Shown here: one piece after another, positions 16,749 through 24,754 of the stretch
Position numbering within the stretch: position 1 is the stretch's first letter
Layout of the letters: every line of letters begins with the position of its first letter
Assembly: GCA_046263195.1 (NCBI GenBank)
Contig: JBHELG010000100.1
Coordinates: 1 to 42,621, forward strand
From: JBHELG01 sp046263195
GTDB taxonomy: Bacteria > Actinomycetota > Nitriliruptoria > Nitriliruptorales > JAHWKO01
Length of the DNA: 42,621 nt
Direction: 5' to 3'
The notes under the pieces: generated by a model
Database searches by the model: none
What the model saw: the letters and a program-made list of their open reading frames with translations, nothing else
Told to the model about the DNA's origin: nothing
Translations under genes and position numbers: made by a program

Positions 16749-19318
16749 GCGAGCGTGTTTCCCCTCCCTCCCATCGGGGTTGGTCGCAAGAGACGGTGAC
16801 GTTGACCATCGACGGCGAAGAGGTCACGGTACCCAGAGGAACCCTGATCATCCGTGCTGCCGAGAAGCTCGGCATCCATATCCCGCGCTTCTGCGACCAT
16901 CCCCTGCTCACCCGCGCGGGAGCGTGCCGGCAGTGTGCCGTCGAGGTGGAGGGCCAGGGCAAGCCCGTCATGTCCTGCACGATGGACTGCGAGGACGAGA
17001 TGGTGGTGAAGACGCACCTCACCTCGCGTCTCGCCAAGGAGTCGCAGGAATCCCAGCTCGAGTTCCTGCTCATCAACCACCCGCTCGACTGCCCCATGTG
17101 CGACAAGGGCGGGGAGTGCCCGCTGCAGGACCAGGCGCTCCGCTACGGCCCCGGCGAGTCGCGCTTCATCGAACAGAAGCGCCGCTACGAGAAGCCGGTC
17201 GCGCTCTCCCCCAACGTGCTGCTCGACCGCGAGCGCTGTGTGCTCTGCGCCCGCTGTACCCGCTTCGCGCGCGAGATCTCCGGCAGACCCTTCGTCGAAC
17301 TGTTCGAGCGGGGCGCGTTGCAGCAGGTCGCGATGTTCGAGGACGAGCCCTACTTCGACTACTTCTCGGGCAACATCATCCAGATCTGCCCGGTGGGGGC
17401 ACTCACCTCGGCGTCGTACCGTTTCCGCGCCCGCCCCTTCGACCTCGAGTCGCGGCCGAGCGTCTGCAACCTCTGCTCGGCCGGGTGCAACCACAACGTC
17501 CATTCCCGCCGCGGAGGGGTGATGCGGCAGGTGGCGCGCACGAACATGGACGTGAACGAGATGTGGAACTGCGACAAGGGCCGCTACGGGTTCAAGTACC
17601 TCGAGCACGAGCTGCGCTTGACCGAGCCTGCGGTCCGCAAGGAGGGCGACCTCGTCGGGGTGTCGTGGACGGAGGCGCTGGAGACGGCTGCGGAGGCGTT
17701 GCGCGCAGGCATTCCGGGACGGGTCGCTGTTCTCACTGGCGGGCGTATCGCCGATGAGGACGCTTACGTCGTCTCCAAGTACGCGCGCACCGTGCTCGAG
17801 ACCGATGATGTTGACTTTCGCACGCGCCGGGCCGGACCCGACGAGGACGAGAATCTCGCCGTGGCGGTGTCACGCCCGGGCGCGAGATACGTCGACGTCG
17901 AGTACGCCCCCGTGACCCTGCTCGTCGACCTCGACCCGGAGGAGGAGGTCCCGATCCTCTTCCTCCGGCTGCGCAAGGCCTGGCTGAAGAACGACGCGAA
18001 GCTCGTGGCCATCGGACCGCGTGCCGGCACCATCTCCGAGCTCCTGTGGCGGCGGCTGGGGTGCCGGCCGGGTGGCGAGGCGGCCGTCCTCGATGCGCTG
18101 ACCCAGCGCCTCGAGGGTGGGAAGGGCGAGGGGGACAGCGACCTCAGAGCGGTGACGGAGGCGCTGCAGGAAGCCGGTGGCGACGCCGTAGTGCTCGTCG
18201 GGGAACGTGGCGGGGCCGCCCCGGGGGCGCTCGCCGCAGCGGGGCGGCTCAGTGACGCCCTGGGCGCCAAGCTGGCCTGGGTACCCCGCCGCGTCAACGC
18301 CCGTGGTGCTCTGAACGCCGGGCTCACCGCGGGACTGCTGCCAGGCGGATACCGCCTCCACATACCCGAGGAACGCGAGGTGGTGGAGGCGGTCTGGGGG
18401 CAGCTGCCCGACGGTCGCGGCCGCAACCTGCACGAGATCCTCGAGGCGGCCGCGAGCGGCGAGGTCGACGTGCTCCACCTCATCGGTGTCGACCTCGTCA
18501 ATGACTGTGATCACCCAGGCCTCGCGAAGGCTGCGCTCGAGCGCGTGGGGACGGTGATAGTCCAGGACCTGCTCGCCAACTCCACCGGCCCCTACGCCGA
18601 CGTGGTGCTGCCGGCGATGGGAGCCCAGGAGCGCACGGGTAGCTACACGAGCTGGGAGGGACGCCGGCAACGCTTCTGGCGCGCGGTCTCCGCCCCCATA
18701 CTGGTCCAGGAGGACTGGGACATCATCCTGCAGCTCACGAGCTTTCTCGGGCATCACCTCGGCTTCTCCGACCTCGAGGGGATCCGTGCGGACATGGCAC
18801 GCATCGGCGATGTGGAGCCGCGCGAGTGGCCTGGGCCGGACGCCTCCCCCACGCCTCGTGTCGGGGAGGAGGACCGCTCCGCCGGCGATCGTCCCACGGC
18901 GAGGCTCCAGCTGCTCTCCTACCCGCTGCTGCTCGACCGGGGGGTCATGTCGCTCGGAGCGGACGACATGCTGAAGACCGCGAAGCCCCCCTTTGCCGCT
19001 ATCAACGTCGCGGACGCGCGCCTCCTCGGGATCAGCGACGGCCAGACCATCAGCGTCGCCTCGGAGTACGGGCGTCTCACGCTGCCCGCGAGGGTGGAGG
19101 ACGACGTCGTCCCCGGTGTCGTCTACCTGCCGAGCAACTCGACCGACGCGACCGCCGCCACCCTGGCAGGTGAGGTCACGGGCCCGGTGTGGGTCGCCGT
19201 CGAGCCCGTCGACGCCCGCGTCGCATCGATGTTCGGCGGAGGTTTGTCGTCGGGGACTAGGACCGAGCCCTACACGCGGGGCGACGCCGGCACGCCGCGC
19301 CGAGGGGGGCTGTGGTGA
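16745..19318 (+). CDS. nuoG: NADH-quinone oxidoreductase subunit G, operon 1
   Basis: An 857-residue iron-sulfur subunit bridging NuoF and NuoI. Visible ligands: [2Fe-2S] C50, C61, C64, C78; His-ligated cluster H112, C116, C119, C125; next [4Fe-4S] C165, C168, C171, C215; and the extra N7 motif C241, C244, C248, C276, retained in many actinobacterial and Thermus enzymes. The rest is a molybdopterin-oxidoreductase-like fold without evidence of cofactor binding. The C-terminal part (from about residue 700) resembles the molybdopterin-dinucleotide-binding domain. Confidence 0.95.
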   Translation: MSERVSPPSHRGWSQETVTLTIDGEEVTVPRGTLIIRAAEKLGIHIPRFCDHPLLTRAGACRQCAVEVEGQGKPVMSCTMDCEDEMVVKTHLTSRLAKESQESQLEFLLINHPLDCPMCDKGGECPLQDQALRYGPGESRFIEQKRRYEKPVALSPNVLLDRERCVLCARCTRFAREISGRPFVELFERGALQQVAMFEDEPYFDYFSGNIIQICPVGALTSASYRFRARPFDLESRPSVCNLCSAGCNHNVHSRRGGVMRQVARTNMDVNEMWNCDKGRYGFKYLEHELRLTEPAVRKEGDLVGVSWTEALETAAEALRAGIPGRVAVLTGGRIADEDAYVVSKYARTVLETDDVDFRTRRAGPDEDENLAVAVSRPGARYVDVEYAPVTLLVDLDPEEEVPILFLRLRKAWLKNDAKLVAIGPRAGTISELLWRRLGCRPGGEAAVLDALTQRLEGGKGEGDSDLRAVTEALQEAGGDAVVLVGERGGAAPGALAAAGRLSDALGAKLAWVPRRVNARGALNAGLTAGLLPGGYRLHIPEEREVVEAVWGQLPDGRGRNLHEILEAAASGEVDVLHLIGVDLVNDCDHPGLAKAALERVGTVIVQDLLANSTGPYADVVLPAMGAQERTGSYTSWEGRRQRFWRAVSAPILVQEDWDIILQLTSFLGHHLGFSDLEGIRADMARIGDVEPREWPGPDASPTPRVGEEDRSAGDRPTARLQLLSYPLLLDRGVMSLGADDMLKTAKPPFAAINVADARLLGISDGQTISVASEYGRLTLPARVEDDVVPGVVYLPSNSTDATAATLAGEVTGPVWVAVEPVDARVASMFGGGLSSGTRTEPYTRGDAGTPRRGGLW

Positions 19319-20577
19319 GGATCACGACCGCCGTCCTGGTCGCCCAGGGAGCCGAAGACCTGCCCGCGGAACTCGGCCCGCTTCCCCTCTGGGTCCACCT
19401 CGTGCGGATCGTCGTCATCTTCGGGGTGCTGCTCATCTCCACAGCGCTGTTCATCTGGGTCGAACGTCGCGTGCTGGGCCGCATGCAAGCCCGCATCGGC
19501 CCCAACCGGGCCGGCCCACAAGGGGTGCTCCAGACGCTCGCCGACGGCGTGAAGCTCTTCTTCAAAGAGGACATCACCCCGCGGCAGGTCGACCGTCCCG
19601 TCTACATGATCGCGCCACTCGTTCCCCCGATCACCGGGTTTCTCGCGTTCGCGATCGTCCCGGTCGGCGGCACCGTCACCCTGTTCGGTGAGACCTTCGA
19701 GCTGCAGATCTTCGACCCTGACATCGGTGTGTTGTGGTTCCTGGCCATGGGCTCGCTGCACGTCTACGGGGTGGTGCTCGGAGGGTGGGCGAGCGGGTCC
19801 GCGTACCCGCTGCTCGGCGGTGTGCGCTCGTCGGCCCAGATGATCAGCTACGAGATAGGTCTGGGCGTCGCCGTGGCGAGCGTCTTCGCCTACAGCGGTA
19901 CCCTGAAGGTGAGCGAGATCGTCGCGGTGCAGGCCGGCCCCGGCATCGTCGCTGGCGTCCCGAACTGGTTCATCATCCCGCTGTTCCCCGCATTCCTGAT
20001 CTTCGTGACCGCACTCATCGCCGAGACCGGCCGGCCCCCGTTCGACCTCCCCGAAGCCGAAGGTGAGCTCGTCGCCGGCTTCCACACGGAATACACGGGC
20101 GCCAAGTTCGCCATGTTCTTCCTCGGTGAGTTCATGAACGTCCTCATCGGATCGGCCGTCATCGTGACCCTCTTCTTCGGGGGCCCGTCGGGACCGGTCT
20201 TCTTCGCCGACAACCCCTGGTTGTCGTGGATCTGGCCCGTCCTCTGGTTCCTGCTCAAGACGGGGCTGTTCGTCTTCTCCTTCGTGCTGCTGCGCGCCAC
20301 GCTGCCTCGCCTCCGCTACGACCGGCTCATGGACCTGGGCTGGAAAGTCATGATCCCTCTCGGGCTCGTGTGGGTCCTGGCCACCGGCTTCATGGTCGTG
20401 CTCAACACCGAACTGAACGCCCGCCAGAGGACCACCGTCGCAATCGGGGGGATCGCGGCCGTGCTCCTGCTCTACCTGCTCACGCCACTGCTGGCTCGCG
20501 GCCTCGAGTTCGCCATCCGTCGACCTCGGGCCGAGGAGCGCACCATGCCCGAGCCCAAGGAGGTCTCGTACCCATGA
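19315..20577 (+). CDS. nuoH: NADH-quinone oxidoreductase subunit H, operon 1
   Basis: A 420-residue membrane subunit forming the quinone entry and the start of the acidic proton channel. The cytoplasmic loop ETGRPPFDLPEAEGELVAGF has the conserved Glu series (E247, E249, E251). VERRVLGRMQARIGPNRAGP is the first conserved loop. It ends with a charged tail after the last helix. Two adjacent GTG codons (19312, 19315) are possible starts; 19315 is preferred because GAGGGGGG then has a workable spacing and GTGA overlaps the nuoG1 stop. Confidence 0.92.
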   Translation: MRITTAVLVAQGAEDLPAELGPLPLWVHLVRIVVIFGVLLISTALFIWVERRVLGRMQARIGPNRAGPQGVLQTLADGVKLFFKEDITPRQVDRPVYMIAPLVPPITGFLAFAIVPVGGTVTLFGETFELQIFDPDIGVLWFLAMGSLHVYGVVLGGWASGSAYPLLGGVRSSAQMISYEIGLGVAVASVFAYSGTLKVSEIVAVQAGPGIVAGVPNWFIIPLFPAFLIFVTALIAETGRPPFDLPEAEGELVAGFHTEYTGAKFAMFFLGEFMNVLIGSAVIVTLFFGGPSGPVFFADNPWLSWIWPVLWFLLKTGLFVFSFVLLRATLPRLRYDRLMDLGWKVMIPLGLVWVLATGFMVVLNTELNARQRTTVAIGGIAAVLLLYLLTPLLARGLEFAIRRPRAEERTMPEPKEVSYP

Positions 20578-21515
20578 CTTTTGTCTGGGCGGTCCTCGCG
20601 TTCGCGTTCGCCGTCGCGCTCGTCTACTTCTTCCTCACCCGTACCGGCCTGGGACGCAGCTTCAAGGTCCCGCTGCGGCAGACGCTGCGCAAGCAGGTCA
20701 CGACCGAGTACCCCGACGAGAAGCGCGAGCCGCAGCCACGTTTCCACGGCCGACACCAGCTCAACTACTACGAGGATGGCCTCGAGAAGTGCATCGGGTG
20801 CGAATTGTGCGCCTGGGCTTGCCCGGCGGATGCCATCTTCGTCCAGGGCGCGAACAACACCGCCGAAGCCCGCTACTCCCCCGGCGAGCGCTTCGCCTCC
20901 GACTACCAGATCAACTACAACCGCTGCATCTTCTGCGCTCTGTGCATCGAGGCCTGCCCGACCCGCGCCCTCACGATGCTCCACGACTACGAACTGTCGG
21001 CCGACACCCGCCAGGGACTCATCTACACCAAGGAGCGGCTGCTCGCGCCACTGCCGCCGGGCGCGAAGCCCACGCCCCACACGGACGAGGAGGTGCGAAA
21101 GCGCGGCATCAACTACTACGGGGGGCTGGCCGCCACCCCCTACGAGCTGACGGGCGGCGAGTACCAACCGGCGGGCCCGCGGCAGATGATCAAGGCGAAC
21201 GAGTGGGTGGGGCAGCTGAAAGAGTGGGAGTCGACAGTCCCCGACTATGCGGCCGAGGCGATCCCTACCACCCCCTCCGAGCGTCACACCGTCCTGTTCG
21301 GCCAGGACACGGCCCACCTGCGTGAGGCGAGCGGCAAGGTGGGTTCACCGCTCCTCGACCGGCACGGCAGGCCTCGGGAGTCCCACGGAGGCGCGGAGCC
21401 CACACCACCCGGGACGACATCGCAGGAACGGGCCGGCGCTTACGACGAGCCGGCGGAGCCACGGGGCCCTCGCCAGCCAGGCCCCGATGCCGGCACGCCG
21501 GGAGACCGTTCGTGA
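20574..21515 (+). CDS. nuoI: NADH-quinone oxidoreductase subunit I with extended tail, operon 1
   Basis: A 313-residue ferredoxin-like subunit carrying two [4Fe-4S] clusters (N6a/b) with ligands C73, C76, C79, C83 and C118, C121, C124, C128 (CIGCELCAWACP and CIFCALCIEACP). Family members are usually 150-230 residues; about 100 residues after residue 215 are hydrophilic, Pro/Gly-rich and probably disordered. An N-terminal hydrophobic helix (about residues 3-21) may anchor it. AAGGAGG precedes the ATG, and ATGA overlaps nuoH1. Confidence 0.93.
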   Translation: MTFVWAVLAFAFAVALVYFFLTRTGLGRSFKVPLRQTLRKQVTTEYPDEKREPQPRFHGRHQLNYYEDGLEKCIGCELCAWACPADAIFVQGANNTAEARYSPGERFASDYQINYNRCIFCALCIEACPTRALTMLHDYELSADTRQGLIYTKERLLAPLPPGAKPTPHTDEEVRKRGINYYGGLAATPYELTGGEYQPAGPRQMIKANEWVGQLKEWESTVPDYAAEAIPTTPSERHTVLFGQDTAHLREASGKVGSPLLDRHGRPRESHGGAEPTPPGTTSQERAGAYDEPAEPRGPRQPGPDAGTPGDRS

Positions 21516-22234
21516 GGCTGCTGCTGGCCCAGGTCGCCGGCTGGCAGAGCGGCGAGGCGATCCCCTTCTGGGTGTTGTCCGTGGTGGGCGTCGGCGCGGC
21601 CATCGGGATGGTCACGACCCGCAACGTCGTGCACGGCGCGCTCATGCTCGTGTTGAACTTCGCAGCGATGGCCGGCCTCTTCCTGCTCCTGCAGGCGGAG
21701 TTCCTCGCGATCGTCCAGATCATCGTCTACGCCGGCGCGATCATGGTGCTGTTCCTCTTCGTGATCATGCTCCTCGGCGTGCTGCGCGATGACGAACTCG
21801 TCCAGACCGACGTGGGGAAGGTGGCGGGCGCCTGGCTGCTCGCCCTCGGGCTCGTCGCCGCGGTGACGTTCGTGTTCGTCGGCCCCTACACCGGTCCGGA
21901 GTCCGTGTGTTCCACGGCCACCCCCGCCGGTGGGGGTGGGGCCCCACCGGGGCGGGTGCCTTGTGTCGGGCTCCTCGGCCCGCTCGCCGAGGCCGGCGAC
22001 AGCGTCGTGTTCGTCGCCACCCGTCTGTTCAACCGCTACACGTTCGCGTTCGAGTTCATCTCGCTGCTCCTCGTCGTCGCGATCATCGCTGCGCTCGTCG
22101 TCGGGCGGCGGGAGGACCGTCCTGACCTGCCCGGGGGAGTCCCGTCCCCCGATGTGGAGTCAGCCGGCCTGGGCGAGCTGGTGAGCCGCGTCGCCGGTCC
22201 GAGTGGTGGTGGTGACTCCGAGGAGGGCGGCTGA
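21512..22234 (+). CDS. nuoJ: NADH-quinone oxidoreductase subunit J, operon 1
   Basis: A 240-residue membrane subunit with five predicted helices. The helix EFLAIVQIIVYAGAIMVLFLF is the conserved third segment. A Gly/Pro-rich insertion (TPAGGGGAPPG) between helices 4 and 5 is encoded by a strong GC palindrome (21919-21948). A Gly/Ser/Glu-rich cytoplasmic tail of about 45 residues follows the last helix. The GTG start overlaps the nuoI1 stop by GTGA. The operon's tight spacing breaks right after this gene. Confidence 0.92.
   Translation: MRLLLAQVAGWQSGEAIPFWVLSVVGVGAAIGMVTTRNVVHGALMLVLNFAAMAGLFLLLQAEFLAIVQIIVYAGAIMVLFLFVIMLLGVLRDDELVQTDVGKVAGAWLLALGLVAAVTFVFVGPYTGPESVCSTATPAGGGGAPPGRVPCVGLLGPLAEAGDSVVFVATRLFNRYTFAFEFISLLLVVAIIAALVVGRREDRPDLPGGVPSPDVESAGLGELVSRVAGPSGGGDSEEGG
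21919..21948. repeat. GC-rich palindrome inside nuoJ1
   Basis: CACCCCC (21919-21925) pairs with GGGGGTG (21932-21938), and the overlapping GGTGGGGCCCCACC (21935-21948) is a perfect palindrome. It is translated in-frame as a Gly/Pro loop that family members do not need. Confidence 0.7.
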
Positions 22235-22245
22235 TGGGTGGGAGG

Positions 22246-22430
22246 CCGGAGGAGCGGTCTCGGGCTTCCCGGGCGACCGGAGGAGCGGCGGGCTCCCCGG
22301 AAAGCCGGAGTGGTGGTCCCTGGTTCCCGGGGAGGTCGGAGTGGCGGTCTTGGGTTTCCCGGGATGCCGGAGTGGCGTCTTTGGTTTCGCCGGAGGTCGG
22401 AGTAGCGGTCTTGGGCCGTGCAGACCGCGA
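22246..22430 (+). repeat. Six degenerate ~30-base tandem units between nuoJ1 and nuoK1
   Basis: Units start near 22246, 22277, 22305, 22336, 22367 and 22397 (spacing 28-31 bases). The shared core is CCGGAGTGGCGGTCTTGG, followed by TTTCCCGGG-like bases. The last unit ends in GCGGTCT / AGACCGC (22405-22411, 22422-22428), an eroded form of the palindrome in the 50-base repeat at 4541. The 218-base stretch is open in one frame, but that reading is low-complexity (Gly, Arg, Ser, Trp) and looks non-coding. It directly precedes the nuoK1 ribosome binding site. Confidence 0.85.
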
Positions 22431-22452
22431 CGGAGGCGGGAGGGACCTGTAG

Positions 22453-22752
22453 ATGCCACTCGGCTACTACTTCATCGTCGCGGGGATGATGTTCGCGGTG
22501 GCCATCGCGGGGCTCTTGACCCGCCGCAACGCAATCGTGCTGTTCATGTGCGTCGAGCTCATGCTGAATGCGGTGAACCTCACGTTCGTGGCCGGATCCG
22601 CGCGTTGGGGCGGCGCCGATGGCCAGATCATCGCCTTCTACGTCATCGTCATAGCCGCTGCTGAAGTCGTCGTCGGCCTCGCCATCCTCGTGAACATCTT
22701 CTGGCGCCGAGGCACGCTCGACGTCGACGTGGCTCGTCTGCTGCGGGGCTGA
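22453..22752 (+). CDS. nuoK: NADH-quinone oxidoreductase subunit K, operon 1
   Basis: A 99-residue membrane subunit with three helices. The two membrane glutamates used in proton transfer are present, in FMCVELMLNAVNLTF and AAAEVVVGLAIL. GCGGGAGGGA lies seven bases before the ATG. It is separated from nuoJ1 by the 218-base repeat tract but continues the operon: nuoL1 starts two bases after its stop. Confidence 0.94.
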   Translation: MPLGYYFIVAGMMFAVAIAGLLTRRNAIVLFMCVELMLNAVNLTFVAGSARWGGADGQIIAFYVIVIAAAEVVVGLAILVNIFWRRGTLDVDVARLLRG

Positions 22753-22754
22753 GG

Positions 22755-24743
22755 GTGGGGATCTCGCTGACGTCCGCGATTTCGTCCGTCCCACTGGCCG
22801 CCGAGGCCATCGCCGCCCACCCGAAGGAAGCCAGCGCCGTAGCCAGCTTCGCCTGGCTCCTGCCGTTGCTGCCCCTGATCGGGTTCATCCTCCTCATCTT
22901 CTTCGGCAGTCGACTGCGGCGGCTGACCGGCGGCAGGCGTGTGTCGGGGTGGATTGCGAGCGGGTTGGTGAGCGCGTCCTTCGCGCTCGCCCTCGGGATC
23001 CTGCTGCAGCTGCTCTCCATCCACGAGGAGGAGGCGCGGTCGATGATCGTGCCCCTCTACACGTGGATCGAGGTCGCCGGCCTGCACCTGACCACCGACC
23101 TTCTCATCGACCCGTTGAGCATGACGATGGTGCTCGTCGTGACGGGGGTCGGGGCGGTCATCCACTTCTATTCGATCGGCTACATGAAGGGTGACGAGCG
23201 CGAGCCGCGCTTCTTCGCCTACATGAACCTGTTCATCTTCTCGATGCTCATGCTCGTGCTCGCCGCCGACCTCGTCGTGCTGTTCGTCGGCTGGGAGCTG
23301 GTGGGAGTGTGCAGCTACCTCCTGATCGGCTTCTGGTTCACCGACTGGGGCAACGCCGTCGCCGCGAAGAAGGCTCTCATCGTCAACCGCATTGGTGACG
23401 TCTCCTTCGCCGTGGGACTGTTCGTCATTTTCGCAGTGTTCGGCACCTTCGCCGTTCCCGAAATCGCCTCCCACGCCGACGACGTGTTGAAAGGGCAGGA
23501 GATGGTCGCGGCTGTGATCGGGCTGCTCCTGCTCGGAGGGGCGGTGGGCAAGTCGGCGCAGATCCCGCTGTTCGTCTGGCTGCCCGACGCGATGGCCGGC
23601 CCCACGCCGGTGTCGGCACTCATCCATGCGGCCACCATGGTCACCGCAGGTGTCTACATGGTCGCACGCCTGTCCCCGATCTACGTGCAGGCCCCGATCG
23701 CCCTCGACGTCGTGGCATGGGTCGGCGCCCTGACCGCGCTGCTCGCCGCGGTCATCGCCGTCCAGCAGGACGACATCAAACGCGTGCTGGCGTACTCCAC
23801 GATCAGCCAGCTCGGCTACATGTTCATCGGCGTGGGGGTGGGGGCCTTCGGGTCGGGCATCTTCCACCTCGTCACCCACGCCTTCTTCAAGGGCCTGCTG
23901 TTCCTCGTGGCAGGCTCGGTCATGCACGCCATGGCGGAGCGCGGCGACATGTGGCGCATGGGCGGGTTGCGGACAGCCATGCCGATCACGTTCGGCACGG
24001 GGGTCGTGGCGACCCTCGCCATCTCCGGCATCGCTCCCTTCGCAGGCTTCTTCTCGAAAGACCACATTCTCAGCGCCGCCTATCACCGCCACCAGTACGC
24101 CATCTGGGTCATCGGACTCGTGACAGCCGCGATTACCGCCTTCTACATGGGACGCTGGTTGCTCGTGCCGTTCTTCGGTCCGCGCCGCTACGACCCTGAC
24201 GAGGTCCACCCGCACGAGTCCCCTCCCACCATGACGTTCGCGATGCTCGTCCTCGCGGGCGCCTCCCTGCTCGGCGGCCTTCTCAATCCCTCGCCGAGCG
24301 GCCCGCTCGAGCACTGGCTGGAGAAGGCGTTCGCCCATCTGCCCCCGCCAGCCCCAGGAGGGCTGCCCGAACCCGTCCTCATCGGGCTGTCCCTGCTCGT
24401 GAGCGTCGTCGGGCTCGTCCTCGCCGGCGTCGTCTACGGCCGCGGCCCCGAGCGCGACCCGCTCCTCGAGCTCGGCGCGGTCGCGACCCCCCTGCGCCGC
24501 GAAGCCTTCGTCGACGACCTCTACGAGCTCGTGTTCGTTCGGGCTGGGGGCGCGTGGTCCCGGGCGCTGGCCTGGTTCGATGACAACATCGTCGACGGTG
24601 TCGTCAACGGCCTCGGCCGTCTGACCGCCACCGCCTCCGTTGGGGTGAAACGCGTGCAGGCGGGCCTCGTGCGTGTGTACGTGGCCGGTCTCTTCCTCGG
24701 GACCGTCGCGCTCGTCGCCGCTTTCCTCGTGCAGGTGAGCTGA
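22755..24743 (+). CDS. nuoL: NADH-quinone oxidoreductase subunit L, operon 1
   Basis: A 662-residue antiporter-like proton-pumping subunit at the far end of the membrane arm. Key charged residues are visible: Glu in FVGWELVGVCSYLLIGF, Lys in AVGKSAQIPLFVWLPDAM, the TM8 motif SALIHAATMVTAGV, and Lys in GFFSKDHIL. The C-terminal part supplies the long lateral helix, and the last helix ends LVAAFLVQVS. GTG start. It is followed by nuoN1 after only 11 bases, leaving no room for nuoM. Confidence 0.94.
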   Translation: MGISLTSAISSVPLAAEAIAAHPKEASAVASFAWLLPLLPLIGFILLIFFGSRLRRLTGGRRVSGWIASGLVSASFALALGILLQLLSIHEEEARSMIVPLYTWIEVAGLHLTTDLLIDPLSMTMVLVVTGVGAVIHFYSIGYMKGDEREPRFFAYMNLFIFSMLMLVLAADLVVLFVGWELVGVCSYLLIGFWFTDWGNAVAAKKALIVNRIGDVSFAVGLFVIFAVFGTFAVPEIASHADDVLKGQEMVAAVIGLLLLGGAVGKSAQIPLFVWLPDAMAGPTPVSALIHAATMVTAGVYMVARLSPIYVQAPIALDVVAWVGALTALLAAVIAVQQDDIKRVLAYSTISQLGYMFIGVGVGAFGSGIFHLVTHAFFKGLLFLVAGSVMHAMAERGDMWRMGGLRTAMPITFGTGVVATLAISGIAPFAGFFSKDHILSAAYHRHQYAIWVIGLVTAAITAFYMGRWLLVPFFGPRRYDPDEVHPHESPPTMTFAMLVLAGASLLGGLLNPSPSGPLEHWLEKAFAHLPPPAPGGLPEPVLIGLSLLVSVVGLVLAGVVYGRGPERDPLLELGAVATPLRREAFVDDLYELVFVRAGGAWSRALAWFDDNIVDGVVNGLGRLTATASVGVKRVQAGLVRVYVAGLFLGTVALVAAFLVQVS

Positions 24744-24754
24744 CAGGAGTCGCA

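Noticed and set aside
22234..22452. Small protein between nuoJ1 and nuoK1
   Set aside because: The frame is open only because the DNA is a GC-rich tandem repeat; the product is low-complexity and there is no separate ribosome binding site.
24744..24754. Remnant of nuoM between nuoL1 and nuoN1
   Set aside because: Only 11 bases separate the genes, so no pseudogene can be present.
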